A stretch of 55,785 nt of DNA from NCBI GenBank assembly GCA_902550635.1, contig CACCZY010000004.1, positions 1-55,785 of the forward strand. The letters are read 5' to 3'. Source of the DNA: an uncultured Pelagibacteraceae bacterium. Its GTDB lineage: Bacteria > Pseudomonadota > Alphaproteobacteria > Pelagibacterales > Pelagibacteraceae. The translations under genes and the position numbers were made by a program. Position 1 is the first letter of the stretch; every line of letters begins with the position of its first letter. This document shows, piece after piece, positions 47,752 to 55,785 of this stretch. Below the pieces are notes generated by a model. It saw only the letters and a list, made by a program, of their open reading frames with translations. It was not told the DNA's origin and made no database searches.

Positions 47752-48537
47752 TTATCCACCTAAAAATAATCTACCGACGTCAGGATTATTTAATAAATCA
47801 TCACCTTTTCCTGCGATAGCAGTCTCTCCTGAAACTAAAACATATCCTATATCTGCAAATTCCAAACCTTTTTTTGCATTTTGTTCGACTAGAATAATTG
47901 TTTTTTTTTCATTTTGCTGAAGATCTCTTAATATTTCAAAGACCATTTGAATATATCTAGGTTCTAAACCGATGGATGGTTCATCCACTAATAAAACTGA
48001 AGGTTTCATAACTAGAGCTCTAGAAATTTCTAATAATCTTCTTTCTCCGCCTGATAAAACTTTTGCAGGTTGATTTCTTCTATTTCTTAATCTTTCATAT
48101 TTTTGTAAAATCTTTTCTGCTTCCTGGTAAGACTCTTCAGTTTTATCTTTTATATATCCTCCCATTAGTAAATTTTCTTCGACGGTCATATCTGGAAAAA
48201 CTGAGTTATCTTGTAAGATATATGCTATTCCATAATTTTTTAATTTTTCTGCAGGTGTTTGATTAGTTATATCTTTGCCATCTATTTCTATTTTTCCTTT
48301 AAATATATTTGTAAATCCATAAATTGAATGAAGTATTGTCGATTTACCTGCTCCATTTGGACCAATTAAGCAAAGTGATTGCGCTTTGCTTACAAACAAA
48401 TCTAAATTGTGCAGGATTTCCATCTTGCCATAACCTGCTGATAGGTTGCTAATAGTCAAATGAACATTTGATGGTGAAAGTTTTTTTAAATCCTCTGCTT
48501 GTGGGGCTTTTCCAAGAACTGAATATTGATCTGACAT
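47752..48537 (-). CDS. livF: ABC transporter ATP-binding protein LivF (second set)
   Basis: GPNGAGKST, LSGGERRLLEISRALVM, LLVDEPSIGLEP. Confidence 0.95.
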   Translation of the reverse strand: MSDQYSVLGKAPQAEDLKKLSPSNVHLTISNLSAGYGKMEILHNLDLFVSKAQSLCLIGPNGAGKSTILHSIYGFTNIFKGKIEIDGKDITNQTPAEKLKNYGIAYILQDNSVFPDMTVEENLLMGGYIKDKTEESYQEAEKILQKYERLRNRRNQPAKVLSGGERRLLEISRALVMKPSVLLVDEPSIGLEPRYIQMVFEILRDLQQNEKKTIILVEQNAKKGLEFADIGYVLVSGETAIAGKGDDLLNNPDVGRLFLGG

Positions 48538-49277
48538 TACTGTGCTCCTAAATAAGCATCTATAACACGCTTATCGTTTTTAATTTCTTCCGGCGTTCCG
48601 TTTGCTAAAAGTTGTCCATGAGCTAAACAAAAAATATTTTGTGCTAATGACATTATTACTCTCATATTGTGCTCAATAACTAAAAGAGTAATTCCAAATT
48701 CCTTATTTACCTTAATTAATCTATCTATAATTCCGTTGATTAAAGTTGGATTAATTCCTGCAGTTGGCTCATCAAGTAATAACATTTTTGGCTCATTCAT
48801 TAATGCCATAGCTAATTCTAAAAGTTTTTGTTGTCCAAATGATAGATCTCCTGCTCTTAATTTTCTCTTTTGATATAAACCAACAAAATTTAATAAGTTT
48901 TCTGCCTTATCGTTTAACTCTTTAGGTATTTTTGAAAAAACTGATAATAAACCTTCTTTATCAGTTTTGTGACTAATCAACATATTATCTATGCAGTTTA
49001 ATTTTCCATAGATTCTGGTTTGTTGAAAAGTTCTTAATAATCCTAGTTTTGCTACAACTGGAATTGGTAATTGTGAAACTTCTGTTCCGTTAAATTTAAT
49101 TGATCCCTTGTCAATTGGATGCGTTCCAACAATTGAATTAAATAAAGTTGTTTTCCCAGAACCATTCGGACCTATCAAGCCGACAATTGATCCTTGTTGA
49201 ACAGACATTGATATGTCAACGTTTGCTTTAACACCTCCAAAAAATTTACTTACATTATTTACTTCTAAAATACTCAT
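48537..49277 (-). CDS. livG: ABC transporter ATP-binding protein LivG (second set)
   Basis: GPNGSGKTTLFN, LSFGQQKLLELAMALM, LLLDEPTAGINP. Confidence 0.95.
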   Translation of the reverse strand: MSILEVNNVSKFFGGVKANVDISMSVQQGSIVGLIGPNGSGKTTLFNSIVGTHPIDKGSIKFNGTEVSQLPIPVVAKLGLLRTFQQTRIYGKLNCIDNMLISHKTDKEGLLSVFSKIPKELNDKAENLLNFVGLYQKRKLRAGDLSFGQQKLLELAMALMNEPKMLLLDEPTAGINPTLINGIIDRLIKVNKEFGITLLVIEHNMRVIMSLAQNIFCLAHGQLLANGTPEEIKNDKRVIDAYLGAQ

Positions 49278-50330
49278 TTTAAAATTACTTGTGCCTTTCT
49301 ATCTGCTTCATCAACTACTTCTCCAAATTTTTCAGGATATTTTTCTCTCAACCATCCCATAATTCCTTCCGGGAAAAAAACAACGATAACAACAATTAAA
49401 ACTCCTAATGCAACATACTGCCATCCTAAAAAGAAAGTCCAAAATCCTTCTTTAAAAATATGAAATACTGTAGCTCCAATAACCGGTCCCCATAACGTTC
49501 CTTTTCCGCCAAGTATTGCCATCAGTACCATGAACACGCCGAATGTTGGTCCAGCAAAAGCTACTTCAATAGGTTCAATGTAACCAACCATGTTTCCCAT
49601 TAATCCCCCTGCCATTCCAACAAAGAATGCTGAAACCATCCAGCCAATAATTTTGTATCTCATTGTATAAATTCCCATTGCTTCAGCTTTATCTTCGTTG
49701 TCTCTAATTGCATTTAGAACTAATCCAAATCTTGTTGAGTAAGCCCATTTTAAAAATATAAAAGTTGCTATTACTAAAATAAAACAAACGAAATAAAAGA
49801 ATTCTGATCTAAATTCTGTATGTCCTATATTTTTTGGCCAGGGTGGCATTGTCATTCCTTGACCAGCTCCAATTAATTCTATTCCACCAGCTATTTCACC
49901 TGCTGCAATTCCAAGACCTAATGTACAAATTGCAAAATAATGTCCTCTTAGTCCAAGAATTCCATAACCAATTAATCCAGCGATTATCATTGGAACTATT
50001 CCTGCTAAAATTAATCCAACAAAAAAAACCTTGAAAATATTGTGATGGTGTATGAACAAATGTTTTCTCCCCTCCTGCTTCTGTCCATTCAGCTAAAGGA
50101 AAAAACATTCCTATTTGAATACTGGCGCACAAATACATTCCGACACCAAAAAAGAGTATATTTCCAAAAGTGTTATAGCCCATCTGTCCACCTTGAACAT
50201 CCCAAGTCATTGCAAGTACAATTAATATCCACAAAAAGGATATCTGGAGTTTATAAGCAGGAAATAGATATGGTGCGGCTAAACCGAAAATCAAAATAAC
50301 AGCATATAGAATTAAATTATTTTTTTTCAT
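49274..50330 (-). CDS. livM: Branched-chain amino acid-type permease LivM (second set), apparent frameshift
   Basis: N-terminal half in ORF 49896-50330 and C-terminal half in ORF 49274-50059; removing one A from the A8 run 50021-50028 joins them (SQYFQGFFVGLILAGIVPMIIAGLIGYGILGLRGHYFAI). Confidence 0.85.
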
Positions 50331-50331
50331 T

Positions 50332-51348
50332 TTAAAAATCTATTATTTTCTTAGAGTCATCTTTCATTATAAATTCTGCTTGTTTTTCAGAAACTAATTT
50401 TACAGATTTGAAACCATCAATTTTTTCTATAAACTCATTAAGTTTTTTTCTACTTCTTTTGCTCATCTTCATGCCTGGTGCATTAACACCAACATCAATT
50501 ATTATTTCCGCTCCATTTGCGAACGCATTAATATAACTTGATAAAACTTTACATTTACCAATCATCGCTTCTGTAACCCAAATAGGTTTTTTGATATTTA
50601 AACTTTTTAATAAACTGGAGAATTCATCTACCCAAAATTCTTTATCGCACTTTCCATCGGGAGGAGTTATGTGGTGTATAGCGGCTATATCAAAATGATT
50701 TTTTATTTTTGGTAAAGCTGATTTCCAATATTTTTTATTCTCAGGAAACATCCCTGCTGCACCAGCCATAATAATAACTGCATCTGTTTGTTTTGATTTA
50801 ATTAATTTTGATGAAAAATTAAAAATTTCTACAAAGTCATCTTCTGTTCCTTTAAAAAACATTTTAAATTCGGGCTCATTCATTATTTGCCAATGAATAA
50901 TAGGTTTAGTTAAACCTGGCATATCATTTTTGCCATCACCATCGTAACGATCTACTAATTTTATAAGAAAATTTTTATAATCTTCCATTGAACAAGGTTT
51001 GCTCAAATATTTTGTAAATTTTCTTCCAAATGGGCTTCTAGCTTTTTTTCTCTTACATGATTTCTGTTCCCAATTTGCATGAGGCCAAATAGTTGCTATG
51101 GTTTTTTGATTATGTTCTTGTGCATAAACAATATATTTATCTGCTGCTTCCCAGGAAAAAACTCCTTTTTCTCTCTCAATTCCATTCCATATAAAAGGTC
51201 CAGGATGAGGTCTTACCCACTGATTGTCTTTTCCTCTCATTCTTTCATCTCTTAACTCTGTTAAGTCTCCAAATCTTGATTCAGCTACTGCCCACTTAGA
51301 AATTATGAGTGACATAGTAATAAAAAAAATAAATTGAATTTTTTTCAT
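50332..51348 (-). CDS. Exported glycoside-hydrolase-like (TIM barrel, clan GH-A-like) protein
   Basis: Signal peptide; RPHPGPFIWNGIEREKGVFSWEAADKYIVYAQEHNQKTIATIWP, WQIMNEPEF, PIWVTEAM (candidate catalytic Glu pair). Confidence 0.75.
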   Translation of the reverse strand: MKKIQFIFFITMSLIISKWAVAESRFGDLTELRDERMRGKDNQWVRPHPGPFIWNGIEREKGVFSWEAADKYIVYAQEHNQKTIATIWPHANWEQKSCKRKKARSPFGRKFTKYLSKPCSMEDYKNFLIKLVDRYDGDGKNDMPGLTKPIIHWQIMNEPEFKMFFKGTEDDFVEIFNFSSKLIKSKQTDAVIIMAGAAGMFPENKKYWKSALPKIKNHFDIAAIHHITPPDGKCDKEFWVDEFSSLLKSLNIKKPIWVTEAMIGKCKVLSSYINAFANGAEIIIDVGVNAPGMKMSKRSRKKLNEFIEKIDGFKSVKLVSEKQAEFIMKDDSKKIIDF

Positions 51349-52238
51349 TTTAGATACTCTCTTTTTTTAGATAATTTAAATCTCCTATAAACAAGAATTA
51401 AAACTAAAAGTAAAAATACTGAGCCAATTCTAAATTCTGTTCCTAGTATATAATCAGCAAATTCTTCAAAAACCCCTAATCCCATGCCAGATAAAGCAAC
51501 GCCTGGTAAATTACCAAGTCCTGCAACAATAACTATCATGAAAGATCTGACTGTGTATGGAAGGCCAACATAAGGATGTAAGGTAAAAGTTATTGCAATT
51601 AATGAGCCTGCAACACCACAAAGTGCTGCATTTATTCCAAAAGTTGCTGCATAAACTTTTTCTGTATCTACACCCAAAATTTTTGCTGCTCTTGCATTTT
51701 GAGCAGTTGCTCTTATTGCTCTACCTAATTTTGATTTACGCATATACATAACTAATCCAATAGCAAAAACAATACTAACAATCGCTGCAAATATTTTTGC
51801 ATTTGGAAGTGTTACCATACCTTCAAAAAACATGGTTGTTCCAAAATTTGATTGCGCTACAACTACATCTGAACCAAAAATAAAATTCATTAATTGTTGA
51901 GTTAAAATACTAATTCCAAATGTTGCTAGAATTGAAATAAATAAATCCCTGTCTACAACTTTATTAATTACTAACTTGTATAAACCCCATCCAACAAAGT
52001 ACATAATTATAGGTGAAACTATTATTCCAAATCCTGGATGAATTCCCATCATATACATAAAATAGGCAACATACCCGCCCATAATTACAAGTTCTCCTTG
52101 AGCAATATTAATTATATTCATAACACCCCATTGGAGTGCCATTCCATAAGCAATTAATGCAAATAGAATTCCTAAAAGAATTCCATCTAAGGATGCTTGC
52201 ACCATTAGTATAGGTGCTTGAAAAATCAATAAGTCCAT
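51345..52238 (-). CDS. livH: Branched-chain amino acid-type permease LivH (second set)
   Basis: GMALQWGVMNIINIAQGELVIMGGYVAYF, GRAIRATAQNARAAKILGVDTEKVYA; start placed after the upstream terminator. Confidence 0.93.
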   Translation of the reverse strand: MDLLIFQAPILMVQASLDGILLGILFALIAYGMALQWGVMNIINIAQGELVIMGGYVAYFMYMMGIHPGFGIIVSPIIMYFVGWGLYKLVINKVVDRDLFISILATFGISILTQQLMNFIFGSDVVVAQSNFGTTMFFEGMVTLPNAKIFAAIVSIVFAIGLVMYMRKSKLGRAIRATAQNARAAKILGVDTEKVYAATFGINAALCGVAGSLIAITFTLHPYVGLPYTVRSFMIVIVAGLGNLPGVALSGMGLGVFEEFADYILGTEFRIGSVFLLLVLILVYRRFKLSKKREYLK

Positions 52239-52270
52239 AAAAAAAAATGCCCCCGAATATATCGAGGGCA
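52239..52270 (-). terminator. Intrinsic terminator/attenuator between livK and livH
   Basis: Minus strand TGCCCTCG atatatt CGGGGGCA TTTTTTTTT directly followed by ATG of livH. Confidence 0.85.
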
Positions 52271-52285
52271 AATAAAATTTATTTT

Positions 52286-53521
52286 TTATCTTTCAGACCA
52301 CTTAGGTACTGGATGTACTAACTCAGCTGATGCCCATTTAGTTGGGGCTACAACTTTGTTTTCACATTTATCACCTTCGCATCTTACTTGAAACAACACC
52401 ATTGGTTTGGCTATGTTTTGACCTGCAGGACTAAACTTTATGTTTCCATAAAAAGTCTGCATTTCAGTTTTTGCTAACGCATCTCTTACTTTATCCTTAT
52501 CTAAAGAGTTTGCTCTTTCAAAAGCATCTTTCCATACTAATAAAGCGGCCGAAGACTCTGCTGCTTGATATGGAGGATTATATCCGAACTGAGCTTTAAA
52601 TTCTTTGTCATACTTCATTCCATCTCCAAAGTATTTATCTTTGTAAGAAAGTGATTTATGCCATTGAGCTGCACATAGTGCATACTCTGAATTTTTACCA
52701 TGTTGTTTGGCTAGTTTAGATGCATCACAGTGCGTCATCGCTAACATCTTAACATCAACTTTCATTTCGGCTATTTGTCTAATTGCAGTCAAAGCTCCTT
52801 TTGAGTGACCTGATACAACTAATACATCTGGCTTAGTAGCTTTTACCTTAGCCAATGTTGCAGCCATATCATTTAACTCTTTTGGAAGCTTGTCATCTAT
52901 AATTATCTTAGATCCAGTTCTTTTTGATGCTTCTACAACACCTATTCTAACGTCTTGTGAAAAAGCATCTTGTTCGAATGCCATTGCAATTTTAACTGGT
53001 TTTCCACCATTTTTTTCAACCGCAAGATCAATAGCAACTTCTAGATACTGATTAGCAGCTGACAAAACTGCAAAAAGATATTTATAACCTTTTGTAAATA
53101 AAGATCTTGATGCGCCATTAGCTTCAACCATAGGAATTTTATTTTCCTCTGTAACCGGCGCTATAGCTTTTGTTAAACCAGAACTATATGGTCCTAACAT
53201 ATATTGAACACCATCTTGTTTAATTAATCTTTCTGCAAGTTGAGCTGCTCTTCCAGAATTTGACTCATCATCATAATAAATAATGTCAAATTTGTAAGTT
53301 TTACCACCAACTTTTATACCACCCATGCTGTTTATTCTTTCAACAGCAAAGTTATATCCATTTTTTGTATGTTCCCCATTGGTAGAGTATTTTCCAGTCA
53401 AGGAAACAGCTGCACCTAAAATAATTTTATCACCAACAACTTTAGCTAAAGAAATTGAGGATGATGATAATATAAGTGCTATTGCAGAAACAAATGTAAT
53501 TAAAATGTTTTTTATTTTCAT
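52286..53521 (-). CDS. livK: ABC transporter substrate-binding protein, Leu/Ile/Val-type
   Basis: Signal peptide; ILGAAVSLTGKYSTNGEHTKNGYNFAVERINSMGGIKVGGKTYKFDIIYYDDESN. Confidence 0.95.
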   Translation of the reverse strand: MKIKNILITFVSAIALILSSSSISLAKVVGDKIILGAAVSLTGKYSTNGEHTKNGYNFAVERINSMGGIKVGGKTYKFDIIYYDDESNSGRAAQLAERLIKQDGVQYMLGPYSSGLTKAIAPVTEENKIPMVEANGASRSLFTKGYKYLFAVLSAANQYLEVAIDLAVEKNGGKPVKIAMAFEQDAFSQDVRIGVVEASKRTGSKIIIDDKLPKELNDMAATLAKVKATKPDVLVVSGHSKGALTAIRQIAEMKVDVKMLAMTHCDASKLAKQHGKNSEYALCAAQWHKSLSYKDKYFGDGMKYDKEFKAQFGYNPPYQAAESSAALLVWKDAFERANSLDKDKVRDALAKTEMQTFYGNIKFSPAGQNIAKPMVLFQVRCEGDKCENKVVAPTKWASAELVHPVPKWSER

Positions 53522-53606
53522 TTATTTCCCCTCTTATTAATTAATTAATACTTTATTAAACTAAGAAATTGGTTTTATTGCAAGCAACAGTATTAATATT
53601 TTGTAT

Positions 53607-54221
53607 CTAATATTGCTGAGTTAATGCAATAATAATAGCAATAATGATTAACACACACGCAGAAATTGTGTTTATGACTTTTGGATTTGTTTTTAACCAA
53701 ACAACTAATTTGTTTGCCAATAAAGCATACCCTATTAATGATGCAAAATCTAAAACCATATAAGTAACAATTAGTAAAAAAAATTGAAAAACAAAATTTG
53801 AATTAAAATCAATAAATTGTGGAAATATTAAAGGAAAAAACATCCAAGCCTTTGGGCTAGTTCCTGCAACTAAAAAACCATCTTTAAAGAAAGAAATGTT
53901 ACTTTTTGTACTTACTTGTTTTGAATTTATATCTTTTGGTATGTTTTTATAAATATCGTAAGCTAAATAAAATAAGTAAAGAATCCCTATCCATTTAAAA
54001 ATATTAAGAAATGTAGGATTTTCTGAAAAAAAAGATCCAATTACAAATATTACTAAACTCCCTTGAACAAAGTTTGCAGTCACATCTCCAAGTGCGGTCC
54101 ATATACATTTGTTTAGACCATAATTCATAGAATAAGAAATTATTACTATTCGTGGAGTTCCTGGAGTAATAAATAAAAAGAGTAAAATCTGTAAATATAG
54201 AAAAAATTCTAAGGGGAGCAT
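53607..54221 (-). CDS. LysE/RhtB family exporter
   Basis: LFLFITPGTPRIVIISYSMNYGLNKCIWTALGD; 6-TM pattern. Confidence 0.88.
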   Translation of the reverse strand: MLPLEFFLYLQILLFLFITPGTPRIVIISYSMNYGLNKCIWTALGDVTANFVQGSLVIFVIGSFFSENPTFLNIFKWIGILYLFYLAYDIYKNIPKDINSKQVSTKSNISFFKDGFLVAGTSPKAWMFFPLIFPQFIDFNSNFVFQFFLLIVTYMVLDFASLIGYALLANKLVVWLKTNPKVINTISACVLIIIAIIIALTQQY

Positions 54222-54228
54222 TTTAAGA

Positions 54229-54330
54229 GGGATAGTCCTAAAAAACCGGGAGCTAAAGATGGCAAGATAGGACTATCTAAAATATACATTATCATGTGCG
54301 GTTGAAAACCTCCATAAAATTTTTTTTAAA
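54229..54330. ncRNA. Unassigned structured RNA candidate, strand uncertain
   Basis: GATAGTCCTA(54231-54240)/TAGGACTATC(54268-54277) perfect inverted repeat, followed by GGTTgaaAACC and T-rich tract. Confidence 0.35.
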
Positions 54331-54418
54331 AAAACTTGAATATTTGTAAAATTAAATGGTCAGATTGGGTCGAAATATCTCTTGTAGTAAAAATTCAAAA
54401 AATCACTATATATAAAAT

Positions 54419-54673
54419 ATGAAAAACATCATCATGTACACAGGTCCAATGTGTAATTTTTGCGAAGCTGCAAAAAGACTGTTTTCTAGAAATAATATAA
54501 AATTTAAAGAGATAGATATTTCTACAAAAGATGGTTTGAGAGATGAAATGATAAAAAAATCAAATGGCAAAAGGACTATTCCACAGATTTTTTTTGATGA
54601 TAAGCATATCGGTGGCTATGTTGAATTAAGAGAGCTTGAAAAAAATAATCAACTCTTAGATATTATAAAATAA
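54419..54673 (+). CDS. grxC: Glutaredoxin 3
   Basis: MYTGPMCNFCEAAKRLFSRNNIKFKEID, RTIPQIFFDDKHIGGYVEL. Confidence 0.94.
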   Translation: MKNIIMYTGPMCNFCEAAKRLFSRNNIKFKEIDISTKDGLRDEMIKKSNGKRTIPQIFFDDKHIGGYVELRELEKNNQLLDIIK

Positions 54674-54677
54674 TTAA

Positions 54678-55046
54678 TTATTTAGACTTAAAAACTAAAC
54701 ATGCTCCATTATTACAAAATCTTTTTCCTGTAGGAGCTGGACCATCGTCAAAAATATGACCATGATGCCCACCGCAGCTTTTGCAATGATATTCTGTTCT
54801 AGCATAACCTAAATGGTGATCGGTTTTTGTTTCAAAAACATCTTTTAAAGAATCGTAGAAAGAAGGCCAGCCTGATCCGCTCTCGTATTTAGTTTTAGAT
54901 TCAAATAATTTAGCATCACAGTTAACACAATGATAGAAGCCATCTCTTTTCTCATAATTTAATTCACTTGATCCTGGAGTCTCTGTGCCCTCTTCAAAGA
55001 GAATTAGCTTTTGTTCTGCTGTTAAGTTTGGATTTTTTTTTGTCAT
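54678..55046 (-). CDS. msrB: Peptide-methionine (R)-S-oxide reductase
   Basis: GFYHCVNCDAKLFESKTKYESGSGWPSFYD, YHCKSCGGHHGHIFDDGPAPTGKRFCNNGACL. Confidence 0.96.
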   Translation of the reverse strand: MTKKNPNLTAEQKLILFEEGTETPGSSELNYEKRDGFYHCVNCDAKLFESKTKYESGSGWPSFYDSLKDVFETKTDHHLGYARTEYHCKSCGGHHGHIFDDGPAPTGKRFCNNGACLVFKSK

Positions 55047-55052
55047 ATTTTT

Positions 55053-55785
55053 TTATTCTAAAATTCTAATTGGTTTTCCTGAAACACAAGCTTCTAAGTT
55101 CTCAATCATTTGATTATAAAAAATTGAATAATTTTCTGCAGTTACGTAACCTAAATGTGGAAGTAACAAAGTATTTGGTGTAAATCTTAGTTTGTGATCT
55201 TGGGGTAAAGGCTCTTTATCATAAACATCTAATCCTGCTCCTGCAATTTCATTTGTAGATAATGCAATAATTAAATCGTCCTCATTTACAATAGATCCTC
55301 TTGAAGTATTTATTAAAAAGGCAGTTTTCTTCATTGAATCAAACTCTTTTAATTTTATACAATTTTTGTAACGCTCTCCCCCTTGAACATGTATTGATAT
55401 AAAGTCAGAGTTTTTTAATAAATCTTCTTTACTTGATGGCAAAACATCTAACTCTTTACACTTATCTAAACTTAAATTCTCACTCCATGCCATAACTTGC
55501 ATATCAAATGCTTTACCTATTTTAGCAACTTGTGACCCTACTCTGCCAAGACCAATTAGACCTAAAATTTTTCCTTTAAGTTCAACACCAACAGTTGTTT
55601 GCCAGTAACCTTGAAACATATTATCTATTTCAGGTTTTAAATTTCTTGCCAATCCTAAAATTAAAGCCCATGTTAATTCACTTGTTGGGTTTATATTAAT
55701 ATCTGTTCCAGTAACTATAATTTTTCTTTTTTTTGCTGCATCTAAATCTATAGCCTTATTCCTCATTCCACTTGTTATTATATAT
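55053..55785 (-). CDS. D-2-hydroxyacid dehydrogenase (NAD-binding), partial at window end
   Basis: KILGLIGLGRVGSQVAKIGKAFDMQVMAW, LINTSRGSIVNEDDL, AGAGLDVYDKEPLP; frame stays open to window end (YIITSGMRNKAID). Confidence 0.93.
   Translation of the reverse strand, partial: YIITSGMRNKAIDLDAAKKRKIIVTGTDININPTSELTWALILGLARNLKPEIDNMFQGYWQTTVGVELKGKILGLIGLGRVGSQVAKIGKAFDMQVMAWSENLSLDKCKELDVLPSSKEDLLKNSDFISIHVQGGERYKNCIKLKEFDSMKKTAFLINTSRGSIVNEDDLIIALSTNEIAGAGLDVYDKEPLPQDHKLRFTPNTLLLPHLGYVTAENYSIFYNQMIENLEACVSGKPIRILE

Noticed and set aside
39773-53521. Interpretation of the array as a defence or mobile island
   Set aside because: No integrase, transposase, tRNA boundary, toxin or nuclease seen; content is transport and catabolism.
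53522-53606. Imperfect inverted repeat (cagtattaatatt/aatattgctg) upstream of livK as operator
   Set aside because: AT-rich and imperfect, overlaps the LysE gene end; insufficient evidence.

Overview
AT-rich, very tightly packed bacterial window. Gene content and style (glycine riboswitch on gcvT, many EamA exporters, NAD-dependent formate dehydrogenase, TRAP and Liv transporters, overlapping genes) suggest a SAR11/Pelagibacterales-like alphaproteobacterium; this is inference, no search was run. About 56 protein-coding genes are supported. I saw no tRNA, rRNA, CRISPR array or mobile element, and no obvious transcription factor. Main blocks: (i) truncated rplI/rpsR fused head-to-head to truncated dnaB, probably a chimeric junction; (ii) RND exporter, cvpA, purF, HD protein, DUF255; (iii) amidinotransferase and DMT exporter; (iv) moeA/mobA and a formate dehydrogenase locus with an IscU/NifU-like scaffold and an HPP membrane protein; (v) gcvTHP behind a tandem glycine riboswitch, running on into an amine-oxidase/DUF1365/Cfa/DUF3833 lipid-modification cluster; (vi) pxpABC beside a TRAP transporter; (vii) a ~13.7 kb co-directional array (39773-53521) with two Liv-type ABC permease sets, one binding protein, three predicted exported hydrolase-like proteins, a CsiD/GlaH-like dioxygenase and ProC. 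Item (vii) is the best candidate for an undescribed system. The second livM carries an apparent A8 frameshift. The 54229-54330 intergenic region contains an unexplained strong inverted repeat.
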